Source: a virus. From it: a stretch of 23,365 nucleotides of DNA. The position numbers were made by a program, and so were the translations under genes. Positions 7,269 through 12,172 of the stretch are shown in pieces. The DNA lies in the IMG/VR virus record IMGVR_UViG_3300048580_000366, positions 1 to 23,365 of that record; one strand, given 5' to 3'. The notes under the pieces were generated by a model, which was given only the letters and a program-made list of their open reading frames with translations, did not search any database and was not told the DNA's origin. Position 1 is the stretch's first letter; the number at the start of each line of letters is the position of its first letter.

Positions 7269-7436
7269 AAATCCAGGCTTCCGACGTTGAAAGAGGCCAT
7301 CGAGATCGTCACCAACTGCATCGACCTCCGGGAGCAGGGCCGGCAACTGTCGTTCATGCGGGAAACGCAGGGCGAGGAATACGCCCAGCAGGTCCATGAC
7401 AAGGTGAAGGCGGCCGGCGGGGTGAAGAAGAAATGA
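7257..7436 (+). CDS. Small phage protein, unknown function
   Basis: The 59-residue product (MSNHKSRLPTLKEAIEIV...) is hydrophilic and helical, with a Lys-rich end. It begins 10 nt after the previous stop and ends in an ATGA overlap with the next gene, so it is part of one operon. No good Shine-Dalgarno is seen; the start lies between the arms of the inverted repeat at 7243-7268, which may limit its translation. I do not recognise the family. Confidence 0.65.
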   Translation: MSNHKSRLPTLKEAIEIVTNCIDLREQGRQLSFMRETQGEEYAQQVHDKVKAAGGVKKK

Positions 7437-7951
7437 GCCGCGTCACGATCCTGCGCACGAACGAGCCTTTCCCAGCGGAAAGCATCCTGGCGGGCGTGCG
7501 CAACTTCCTGTTCGGCATCTTCGATGGCTGGCGCAACGACGACAAGAAGGGATGGCGCCGGATCTGGAAGCGCTTGATCGATCTGGAGCCCGGAGAATTC
7601 GCGGTGATCGAGTTCGTGATACCGCGATCGACGCCGGCCCATCGCCGGCACATGAAGATCATCAGCGATGTTTTCGACGGCCAGGAGCGATTCGAGGATT
7701 TCGACCAGTTCTGGATCTGGCTGAAGGTCGGCGCCGGCTGGGTGGATTGGTGCGCTGGCCCGAAGGGCGGCGTGGTGCCGATTCCCAAGAGCATCAGCTA
7801 CGCCAAGGCTGACCAACACGAATTCGAGCAGTACCACGCCAAGGTAATGGCGTTTCTTCGCGGGCCGCATGCCGCTGCTTTCCTGTGGAAGCACTTGGGC
7901 AACGACGCGCATTGGTCGATGGATGCAATTCTTTCGGAGTTCGGAGAATGA
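7433..7951 (+). CDS. DUF1367-like phage protein
   Basis: The 172-residue product matches the pattern of DUF1367 phage proteins: the 'RRIWKRLIDLEPGEFAVIEF' segment, 'TPAHRRHMKIISDVFD' and 'FWIWLKVGAGWVDWCAGPKG', then the diagnostic 'PKSISYAKADQHEFEQYHAKVMAFL' block. Members lie in early or nin-like regions of lambdoid phages and are thought to act in DNA metabolism; the biochemical role is not established to my knowledge. It overlaps both neighbours by 4 nt, and the frame choice is supported by the ATGA couplings. Confidence 0.75.
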   Translation: MSRVTILRTNEPFPAESILAGVRNFLFGIFDGWRNDDKKGWRRIWKRLIDLEPGEFAVIEFVIPRSTPAHRRHMKIISDVFDGQERFEDFDQFWIWLKVGAGWVDWCAGPKGGVVPIPKSISYAKADQHEFEQYHAKVMAFLRGPHAAAFLWKHLGNDAHWSMDAILSEFGE

Positions 7952-8247
7952 AGATAGCCCAGCATCCAACGGCGTGCGATGCCTTCCACGCCAACAGCGA
8001 AAACGGCCTGGCCAGCGGCCAGCGCAACACGATTCTGCGCTTCATCGAGACGGCCGGCGGTTCGTGGTCGATCGGCGAACTGGCCGATGCGCTCGGGATG
8101 CAGAAAAGCACGGTCAGCGCCCGGCTGAATGAAATGCTGCACGACTTCGGAATGCTGATTGAAAAGCCGAAGCGCAAGGACCGATTGAGCAATATCACGA
8201 TTCGGCCCGTTGGGTTGCCGGCGAAGCAACTGGAGTTGCTGCAATGA
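7948..8247 (+). CDS. Winged-helix/HTH phage protein
   Basis: The 99-residue product has a clear winged-helix reading: 'RNTILRFIETAGGSWSIGELADALGMQKSTVSARLNEM' (helices 1-3, recognition helix at QKSTVSARL) and a wing ('GMLIEKPKRKDRLSNITIRPV'). It could be a DNA-binding regulator or an adaptor for DNA processing. The ATG at 7948 overlaps the previous stop (ATGA), with GGAG close upstream; a longer frame exists but would overlap the previous gene deeply. The next gene also overlaps by 4 nt. Confidence 0.7.
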   Translation: MKIAQHPTACDAFHANSENGLASGQRNTILRFIETAGGSWSIGELADALGMQKSTVSARLNEMLHDFGMLIEKPKRKDRLSNITIRPVGLPAKQLELLQ

Positions 8248-8732
8248 GCATGGGCGGACATCAAAGTGCTGCGATGCTCAAGGATGAATGGCTGACGCCG
8301 CCGCATATCCAGCAGGCGCTGGGCAGCTTCGATCTTGATCCTTGCGCGCCGATCAATCGTCCATGGGATACCGCGAACTGCCACTACACCATTTCCGATG
8401 ACGGATTGAAGCAGGAATGGTTCGGCCGCGTCTTTTGTAACCCGCCGTATGGCCTTGAGGCGGCAACCTGGCTTGATCGATTGGCCAGCCACGGCAATGG
8501 TATCGCGCTGATCTTCGCGCGCACCGAGACGCGCATGTTCTTCGACCACGTATGGCGCCGGGCAGACGCCGTTCTGTTCATCGAAGGGCGGCTGCACTTC
8601 CACCACGTCGACGGCACGCGTGCCAAGGCGAACGCCGGGGCGCCGTCGTGCTTGATCGCCTACGGAAAATACAACGCGCACACGCTGATGGATTGCGGCC
8701 TTGGCCATTTTGTAAGGCTGGACGGCCAATGA
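8244..8732 (+). CDS. Phage DNA N-6-adenine methyltransferase (Dam-type)
   Basis: The 162-residue product fits the phage Dam family (PF05869 type). It contains 'DEWLTPPHIQQALGSFDLDPCA' near the start, the catalytic 'FCNPPYG' (NPPY motif IV) around residue 63, and 'FARTETRMFFDHVWRRADAVLFIEGRLHF' in the second half. It should transfer methyl from S-adenosylmethionine to adenine N6 in DNA, protecting phage DNA from host restriction or timing replication. The length is near the usual 160-180. GGAG lies 8 nt before the ATG, and the gene overlaps both neighbours by 4 nt. Confidence 0.9.
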   Translation: MSMGGHQSAAMLKDEWLTPPHIQQALGSFDLDPCAPINRPWDTANCHYTISDDGLKQEWFGRVFCNPPYGLEAATWLDRLASHGNGIALIFARTETRMFFDHVWRRADAVLFIEGRLHFHHVDGTRAKANAGAPSCLIAYGKYNAHTLMDCGLGHFVRLDGQ

Positions 8733-8878
8733 ACCTCGAATACCAGATCGAGCAGCACGCCGTTCTTCTTGAGCGCTGGTTTTCTCCTGAGAAGGCGAGG
8801 CGCGAAGCCAGGCGCCGGGTGTCGGCTGGGCAGTGCTGGAAGTGGCCGGAGCCGGTGCAGATGGAGTTGTTCGCATGA
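8729..8878 (+). CDS. Very small phage protein, unknown function
   Basis: The 49-residue product (MNLEYQIEQHAVLLERWFSP...) is helical and basic, with 'EKARREARRRV' in the middle and a 'PVQMELF' tail. Start and stop overlap the neighbouring genes by 4 nt (ATGA at both ends), which is the main support that it is real. It might be a small DNA- or protein-binding factor; nothing more can be said. Confidence 0.6.
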   Translation: MNLEYQIEQHAVLLERWFSPEKARREARRRVSAGQCWKWPEPVQMELFA

Positions 8879-9117
8879 TTCATGCACCGAACCAATCATC
8901 GGTCTGGAAATTGATGGATGACGCGAAGAGAGGTCTCCTACCCGGTATGCGTGTTCAATGCTCATTGTTCGGGCGGGTGTATCCGGTGCGGAGCCATGCG
9001 GGGGAGTTAGTCGGCGAAATCCCCGCATGGTTGCAGCGTGAGGCGCGAAATCACGGATTCATGGTTATTGGCGCTGACTGGCGAGGCGGCAAATACACGT
9101 TTGAGATATTGCCATGA
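8875..9117 (+). CDS. Small phage protein, unknown function
   Basis: The 80-residue product starts MIHAPNQSSVWKLMDDAKRG and ends 'GADWRGGKYTFEILP'. The region 'GRVYPVRSHAGELVGEIPAWLQREARNHGF' could be a compact alpha/beta fold. The ATG at 8875 has GGAG 8 nt upstream and overlaps the previous stop (ATGA); its own stop overlaps the next start. It resembles hypothetical proteins placed before phage nuclease genes, but I do not recognise a named family. Confidence 0.6.
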   Translation: MIHAPNQSSVWKLMDDAKRGLLPGMRVQCSLFGRVYPVRSHAGELVGEIPAWLQREARNHGFMVIGADWRGGKYTFEILP

Positions 9118-9461
9118 TCGCAAAGCGCCGCCCATACCGCAACCGCAAGCTGCTGGATCTAGCCCACCAGATCAATGAATGCCAGGTGCGCATTCCGGGA
9201 GTGTGTATTGGCTACTCGGTTGAAGGATGTGAACCGGCCCATTCGAATCAACATATTCACGGCAAGAGCGCTGGGCAGAAGGCCGACGATAACTATCACG
9301 TCGCAGCCTGCCACCAGTGCCATGTAGCCATCGACCAAGGGCCGATGCCGAGAGCCGATAAGGTAAGGCTGTGGGATGCGGCATTCGAGCGCACCAGGGC
9401 GCTGTACATCAAACGGTTCAACATTGATTTGGAGGCGTGCGTAAATGCTGCGCTGGTCTGA
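9114..9461 (+). CDS. DUF1364-type phage nuclease (HNH-like)
   Basis: The 115-residue product matches the DUF1364 phage pattern: 'INECQVRIPGVCIGY' (paired Cys), 'EPAHSNQHIHGKSAGQKADDNYHVAACHQCHVAIDQGP' with His and the C-x-x-C-H zinc/His-Me finger layout, and a helical end. HNH-like nucleases of this family are found in nin-like regions near RusA or recombination genes and presumably cut branched or double-stranded DNA. It overlaps the previous gene by 4 nt and the next by 17 nt. Confidence 0.8.
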   Translation: MIAKRRPYRNRKLLDLAHQINECQVRIPGVCIGYSVEGCEPAHSNQHIHGKSAGQKADDNYHVAACHQCHVAIDQGPMPRADKVRLWDAAFERTRALYIKRFNIDLEACVNAALV

Positions 9462-9912
9462 GGAACAACTGCGCGAGCATCACGCCAAGCGCCAGGGTAG
9501 GGCAGCGGCCAAGGCCGAGGCGAAGGCGCACCAGATCGATCAGCCGAGATCGAAGCACCGCAACAAACGATGCGAGATCAGCGGCGAGAAGTTCGACAGC
9601 AAGGCCGAGGGCGCGCGCTTCGTTCAGCTTCGCCGGATGCAGGAGGCCGGGATTATCTCCAACCTGCGCCGCCAGGTTTCGTTCGAGCTGGCGCCGGCGG
9701 TGAAGATACCCGGCAAGGGGCGGATGTCGCCGCCGCTGCGATACTTCGCCGACTTCACCTACGAACAGGACGGGAAGACGGTCATCGAGGACGTGAAGGG
9801 CCAGGAGAAAGTGACCGAGGGATTCCGCATTAAGCGGCACTTGATGGCGCTGCTCGGGCATCAGATTATCGAGGTCAGAAAATCCCGTACCCGGAAATCC
9901 AATCCTGTGTAG
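9445..9912 (+). CDS. DUF1064 phage protein, PD-(D/E)XK-like nuclease
   Basis: The 155-residue product has the DUF1064 layout: a basic N-terminus, 'KFDSKAEGARFVQLRRMQEAG' (Ser-x-x-Glu helix), 'ISNLRRQVSFELAP', then 'RYFADFTYEQDG' and 'TVIEDVKGQ', giving the D...E-x-x-K pattern of an endonuclease fold (Asp in ADF, Glu/Asp-Val-Lys). This family often replaces RusA-like resolvases at the end of phage early operons. GGAGG lies 9 nt before the ATG. It is the last gene of the rightward early operon, followed by tandem hairpins. Confidence 0.8.
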   Translation: MLRWSEEQLREHHAKRQGRAAAKAEAKAHQIDQPRSKHRNKRCEISGEKFDSKAEGARFVQLRRMQEAGIISNLRRQVSFELAPAVKIPGKGRMSPPLRYFADFTYEQDGKTVIEDVKGQEKVTEGFRIKRHLMALLGHQIIEVRKSRTRKSNPV

Positions 9913-9929
9913 AATTTCCCCTGCTTGAC

Positions 9930-10020
9930 CGGAGCGCGGCCGGACTCCGAAGGCATCCTGGCCTTCCGCGCAAGGAAAGAATAAGCCCGCCAAGCGCGGG
10001 CTTAGTCTTGTCCTGTTTCT
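9930..10020 (+). terminator. Tandem hairpins ending the rightward early operon
   Basis: Three consecutive hairpins follow the DUF1064 gene: CGGAG/CTCCG (9930-9949), GAAGGC/GCCTTC (9949-9966) and a strong 9-bp TAAGCCCGC-CAAGC-GCGGGCTTA (9982-10004). The last is followed by a pyrimidine-rich stretch (TCTTGTCCTGTTTCTCCTG) in place of a perfect U-tract. On the minus strand the same stem is followed by TTCTTTCC, so it may also stop the leftward transcript coming through the cassette array. Confidence 0.6.
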
Positions 10021-10075
10021 CCTGTTCAAATATGCAGCACATTCGGTAAGTTGATTGCGCTGCAATGGTTTTGGC

Positions 10076-10121
10076 TGTCCAGTATTCCGGCTTATTGGAC
10101 AAATGCTGGAATATTGGACAA
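10076..10121. repeat. Compound inverted and direct repeat next to the cassette insertion point
   Basis: TGTCCAGTATTCC (10076-10088) and GGAATATTGGACA (10108-10120) are complementary with one mismatch. TATTGGACAA also occurs twice in direct orientation (10093-10102 and 10112-10121). The rest of 9913-10141 holds no convincing gene. The element ends 20 bp before the first cassette boundary and may be part of an attachment site, a protein-binding site or a bidirectional hairpin. Its nature is unknown. Confidence 0.55.
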
Positions 10122-10141
10122 CAGGTGTCGTCTACTTCGCG

Positions 10142-10369
10142 TTAGGTGCCGGCCTTCTTGCCAAGTAGCATCGGCTCGGGGCCATCTTTTCCGCCCAGCA
10201 GTTGCACAAGCATTCGCAGCCCATCTGCACACTCGCGCAATCCTTGGCGGCGTCCGTGCGCCTCGGCGTTTCGTGCCGTAGCTTCCGGTGATCCGTCTTC
10301 GCATTGCGGCGGCGTCGCGTCGTACTCCCACTTGGCCGCCAGTTCAACAAGTACTGCATCTTTCATCAT
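10142..10369 (-). CDS. Cassette 1 gene: small phage-like protein
   Basis: The 75-residue product (MMKDAVLVELAAKWEYDA...) has the pattern 'ELAAKWE...SPEATARNAE...RQGLRECADGLRMLVQLLG', which I recognise as a type of small helical protein common in phage accessory regions, function unknown. GAAGG lies 4 nt before the first of two ATGs. The stop TAA is the complement of the TTA at the cassette border (10142-10144), so the gene fills the cassette exactly. It is antisense to the attC direction. Overlapping frames of similar length have no ribosome site. Confidence 0.7.
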   Translation of the reverse strand: MMKDAVLVELAAKWEYDATPPQCEDGSPEATARNAEAHGRRQGLRECADGLRMLVQLLGGKDGPEPMLLGKKAGT

Positions 10370-10395
10370 GGTTCCTTCCGTGTTTAAAAATCGTC

Positions 10396-10483
10396 ACCTA
10401 ACTGTGCCTTCAACCGGACGCGGTGAACCTGCGTCCTTCGCAATTACTACTCGTCGCCGCGCTCGGTTAAGGCGGCGTTAGAT
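10396..10483 (+). repeat. attC site 1 (88 bp)
   Basis: Core boxes are ACCTAAC (10396-10402) and GTTAGAT (10477-10483). Inner boxes GCCTT-C-AACC (10406-10415) and GGTTAAGGC (10465-10473) pair perfectly except for an unpaired C at 10411. This extra base in the left inner box sets the polarity as plus. The left half is nearly identical to attC sites 3 and 5. Confidence 0.88.
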
Positions 10484-10693
10484 TTCGCTGCTGCCCACGT
10501 CGGTATGCACGTCGCACACAATCTTCCAGTCGCGCTGGTCGTTCTTGGCTTTGGCAAGTTGCAGTAGCGTAATGGCCGCGCCAATGTCGCTACACTCGTT
10601 GCCGAAAGTGTTGTTGTCCATCCCGCCTTCGGTCGGCTCGAAATATTGCACGCTGAATGTAACTGTGTGCGTCGTTACGCTCTTGATCTTCAT
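10478..10693 (-). CDS. Cassette 2 gene: hypothetical protein
   Basis: The 71-residue product (MKIKSVTTHTVTFSVQYFEP...) looks like an alpha/beta protein: two beta strands first, then 'ECSDIGAAITLLQLAKAKND' as a helix and 'DWKIVCDVHTDVG' as a strand. I do not recognise a family. GGAG lies 6 nt before the ATG at 10693, only about 20 nt from the core box of attC 2. The stop TAA is made by the core box GTTAGAT of attC 1 (10478-10480). Like its neighbours it runs against the attC polarity. Confidence 0.68.
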   Translation of the reverse strand: MKIKSVTTHTVTFSVQYFEPTEGGMDNNTFGNECSDIGAAITLLQLAKAKNDQRDWKIVCDVHTDVGSSEI

Positions 10694-10712
10694 ATTTTTC
10701 TCCAAAGTAAAA

Positions 10713-10771
10713 TCTAACTTTTCAATCAACCAGACCGGCTAGACGCCGGCTGGTTATCTCAGGCGTTATAC
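10713..10771 (+). repeat. attC site 2 (59 bp, short type)
   Basis: Core boxes are ATCTAAC (10713-10719) and GTTATAC (10765-10771). The arms AT-C-AACCAG (10726-10734) and CTGGTTAT (10750-10757) pair with C10728 unpaired. The stem continues as CCGGC/GCCGG (10736-10740 and 10745-10749) with a 4-nt loop. The position of the extra C again gives plus polarity. Confidence 0.88.
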
Positions 10772-10775
10772 GTCG

Positions 10776-10967
10776 CTACCATGAACGCAGCACAACCTGT
10801 TTCCCGCAGCGCGGGCAGTCAATCCACTCCTTGCCGTCTGATCCTCCGGAGTAGTCTTTGCCGTGGTATTCCTTCACCTCGGACGGCGTGTATTCCAGCA
10901 CGGCTGCGCAATTCCGGCAGGTCGTCCGCTTCACGGCTTGCGGGTCGTTTCCAACAATCTGAACCAT
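10776..10967 (-). CDS. Cassette 3 gene: zinc-ribbon protein
   Basis: The 63-residue product has two C-x-x-C pairs, 'CRNCAAVLEYTP' near residue 17 and 'DCPRCGKQVVL' near the C-terminus, forming a probable zinc ribbon. A Gly/Lys/Asp-rich loop ('EYHGKDYSGGSDGKEW') lies between them. Small zinc-ribbon proteins of this sort are frequent among phage accessory genes and usually bind nucleic acid or protein. GGAG is 6 nt before the ATG at 10967; a TTG at 10979 is an unlikely alternative. The stop lies 10 bp inside the cassette border. Confidence 0.72.
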   Translation of the reverse strand: MVQIVGNDPQAVKRTTCRNCAAVLEYTPSEVKEYHGKDYSGGSDGKEWIDCPRCGKQVVLRSW

Positions 10968-10987
10968 CGTGTTCTCCAAAAATCAAC

Positions 10988-11075
10988 GTATAACTGTGCC
11001 TTCAACCGGACGCGGTGAAACGCCGGTCGTTTCCTCAACCATCAGTCGCCGCGCCCGGTTAAGGCGGCGTTGTGC
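10988..11075 (+). repeat. attC site 3 (88 bp)
   Basis: Core boxes are GTATAAC (10988-10994) and GTTGTGC (11069-11075). The arms GCCTT-C-AACC (10998-11007) and GGTTAAGGC (11057-11065) pair with C11003 unpaired. It has the same length as attC 1 and nearly the same inner arms, while the central loop differs. Polarity is plus. Confidence 0.87.
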
Positions 11076-11377
11076 GTCACGTCACGGCAGCGAATGCTTC
11101 TCGCGCCAAGCAGAGCGCGCTCGCCCTTGTGGTTTTTCAGTTCCACCCATGCTCTGTCGCCCTCAAGCGCGACCACAGTTGCCGGGTACCAGTACATTTG
11201 CCTTGCGCGAGCACGGCGAACACACACGCTAACCGTGCTTCCAACCGTCACGGAATCTTGTCGGCCATCGTGTCCATACGTCAGCAGGTTCAGCGAGTGC
11301 CGCACAACATTGCGGTCAACGCGACCGTTCGCGGCAATAGCAGCCGTGCCTTCGTTTTTCTTTCGTTCGCCGCTCAC
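11042..11377 (-). CDS. Cassette 4 gene: Tudor/SH3-like small protein
   Basis: The 111-residue product contains 'TVGSTVSVCVRRARARQMYWYPATVVALEGDRAWVELKN', which reads as a beta-barrel of Tudor or SH3 type (V-x-V-R...WYPATVV...AWVEL). The likely start is the GTG at 11377, overlapping the previous gene's stop (GTGA) with GGAGG 9 nt upstream. That start lies inside attC 5, so about 25 N-terminal residues come from attC sequence; a later start is possible. The C-terminus also runs about 9 codons into attC 3. Function unknown. Confidence 0.6.
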   Translation of the reverse strand: MSGERKKNEGTAAIAANGRVDRNVVRHSLNLLTYGHDGRQDSVTVGSTVSVCVRRARARQMYWYPATVVALEGDRAWVELKNHKGERALLGARSIRCRDVTHNAALTGRGD

Positions 11378-11401
11378 GTCGCGTTACCTCCAGCGTTAGA
11401 G
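11302..11401 (+). repeat. attC site 4 (100 bp)
   Basis: Core boxes are GCACAAC (11302-11308) and GTTAGAG (11395-11401). The arms GGT-C-AACGCGAC (11314-11325) and GTCGCGTTACC (11378-11388) pair perfectly apart from C11317. Although its sequence differs from sites 1 and 3, the layout is the same, which argues for structure-based selection. Polarity is plus. Confidence 0.87.
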
Positions 11402-11598
11402 CGCGCTTCCGCATGGCACTCGTAATCGTGTTCGCATCGCGTGCAGTTCTGCCCAACGTTATCGCCTTCGAACTTGTCGCACACCGGCGGCAGGTTGTAC
11501 GGGTCGCCCCATTCGTTTGCGTCGCAAATGCACCCGTCCGGCCGTTTCACTTCTGGTTCAATTCGTTCCCCGCAGTGCGGGCAGTGGGTAATGCTCAT
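11374..11598 (-). CDS. Cassette 5 gene: cysteine-rich zinc-binding protein
   Basis: The 74-residue product has 'HCPHCGERIEPEV' at the start, 'GCICDANEW' and 'NCTRCEHDYECH' further on, making at least two candidate zinc sites. GGAGGAAAGA directly precedes the ATG, the best ribosome site in the array. The start codon overlaps the stop of the upstream open frame (ATGA). The last eight or so residues are read from attC 4 because the frame misses the TAA in the core box. It is the cassette gene nearest to the phage operon and probably the first expressed. Function is unknown. Confidence 0.7.
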   Translation of the reverse strand: MSITHCPHCGERIEPEVKRPDGCICDANEWGDPYNLPPVCDKFEGDNVGQNCTRCEHDYECHAEARSNAGGNAT

Positions 11599-11720
11599 TC
11601 TTTCCTCCGTAAAAAGTGCGCTCTAACTGTGCCTTCAACGGCGACCGCCCTTACGGGCGGCGCATCATCTGGCGGGTATCCAGCATGCCGCTCGAAGTGT
11701 TCTTCTTCTCGGCGGGTCAT
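11595..11720 (-). CDS. Chimeric 41-residue open frame spanning the phage/cassette junction
   Basis: The frame starts MTRREEEHFERHAGYPPDD, overlapping the upstream gene's stop (ATGA), and then reads through the truncated attC half into a stop that overlaps the start of the cassette 5 gene. The first 22 residues look like the N-terminus of a native small phage gene; the rest derives from attC sequence. It would couple translation from the phage operon into the cassettes. It may be a remnant and not a functional protein. Confidence 0.5.
   Translation of the reverse strand: MTRREEEHFERHAGYPPDDAPPVRAVAVEGTVRAHFLRRKE
11620..11655 (+). repeat. attC site 5, left half only
   Basis: GCTCTAAC (11620-11627) followed by TGTGCCTTCAACGG matches the left halves of attC sites 1 and 3, including the extra-C context TTCAAC. 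GACCGCCC-TTAC-GGGCGG then folds back. The expected right half (a GGTTAAGGC-like box and GTTAGAGC) is missing, and the sequence passes into a phage gene. Confidence 0.75.
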
Positions 11721-12172
11721 GTCGAACCTCCGAATTCCTTGGCTTGGGCAAGTTGTTCGTCCGTCATCCGGTCATGTTGTCCGATGCCGAGTAGCTTGCG
11801 GATAGGCTGTCCGATGTGACTGCTGCCGCCTTGATGGTGCCATAGCGTCCAGAGCAATGCGGATTCCATCTGCTGCAGCTTCGGGTGATGCTCGATGCAG
11901 TCGGCGTCCGGATCAATGCACTCGTTCGACGGATCGCAGACAACGGCCATGCCAATGATGACGCGGCCAATACTGCCGCGATTAAGGAGGCGCTTGAGGT
12001 TTTCGATCAGGCGTTCGTATTGCTCGTTGTCGTCGGTATCAATCCACTCGGTCGATTCTGATTCATGATCGCTGAATCGGTACGGGAAGTAGCCCCTTTC
12101 GATGTCGTCGAGAACGCTGATCAGATCCAGCGCCATGTCGATGTCGGCCTGTGAGGCTTTGGCCATTTTCAC
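11717..12172 (-). CDS. Acidic phage protein, unknown function
   Basis: The 151-residue product is acidic and helical: 'SQADIDMALDLISVLDDIERGYFPYRF', 'ERLIENLKRLLNRGSIGRVIIGMAVVCDPSNECIDPDADC' and a C-terminal 'WTLWHHQGGSSHIGQPIRKLLGIGQHDRM'. The last part resembles the tail of phage proteins such as the Ea22/accessory group, but I cannot name a family. Start may be the GTG at 12172 (AGG 7 nt upstream, overlapping the previous stop) or the ATG at 12166. Its stop overlaps the chimeric frame at the cassette junction. Confidence 0.65.
   Translation of the reverse strand: MKMAKASQADIDMALDLISVLDDIERGYFPYRFSDHESESTEWIDTDDNEQYERLIENLKRLLNRGSIGRVIIGMAVVCDPSNECIDPDADCIEHHPKLQQMESALLWTLWHHQGGSSHIGQPIRKLLGIGQHDRMTDEQLAQAKEFGGST

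Larger units (their letters stand above)
10142..11655 (+). mobile_element. Array of five integron-type gene cassettes without integrase (CALIN-like)
   Basis: Cassette borders fall at G/TT in GTTRRRY boxes: cassette 1 is 10142-10477, 2 is 10478-10765, 3 is 10766-11069, 4 is 11070-11395 and 5 starts at 11396. Each of cassettes 1-4 ends in a complete attC, and cassette 5 in an attC half. The core box of each attC is the exact complement of the start of its own cassette (GTTAGGTG/CACCTAAC, GTTAGAT/ATCTAAC, GTTATAC/GTATAAC, GTTGTGC/GCACAAC, GTTAGAGC/GCTCTAAC). No intI gene is in the window. All five genes run on the minus strand, against the attC polarity. Confidence 0.88.

Noticed and set aside
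9875-10102. Minus-strand frame of 75 codons starting with TTG left of the cassettes
   Set aside because: It begins inside the repeat, crosses the terminator hairpins and runs into the DUF1064 gene in antisense; no ribosome site.
10146-10481. Plus-strand open frames within the cassettes as the true cassette genes
   Set aside because: They are Ser/Arg-rich without ribosome sites, whereas minus frames have good ribosome sites, zinc motifs and stops at cassette borders.
10396-11075. CRISPR array explanation for the repeated sequences
   Set aside because: The repeats are 59-100 bp with internal dyads, the spacers are 200-300 bp and contain genes, and no cas gene is present.
10142-11655. Insertion sequence or transposon
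   Set aside because: No transposase, no terminal inverted repeats enclosing the whole region and no target duplication is evident; the attC model explains the repeats fully.
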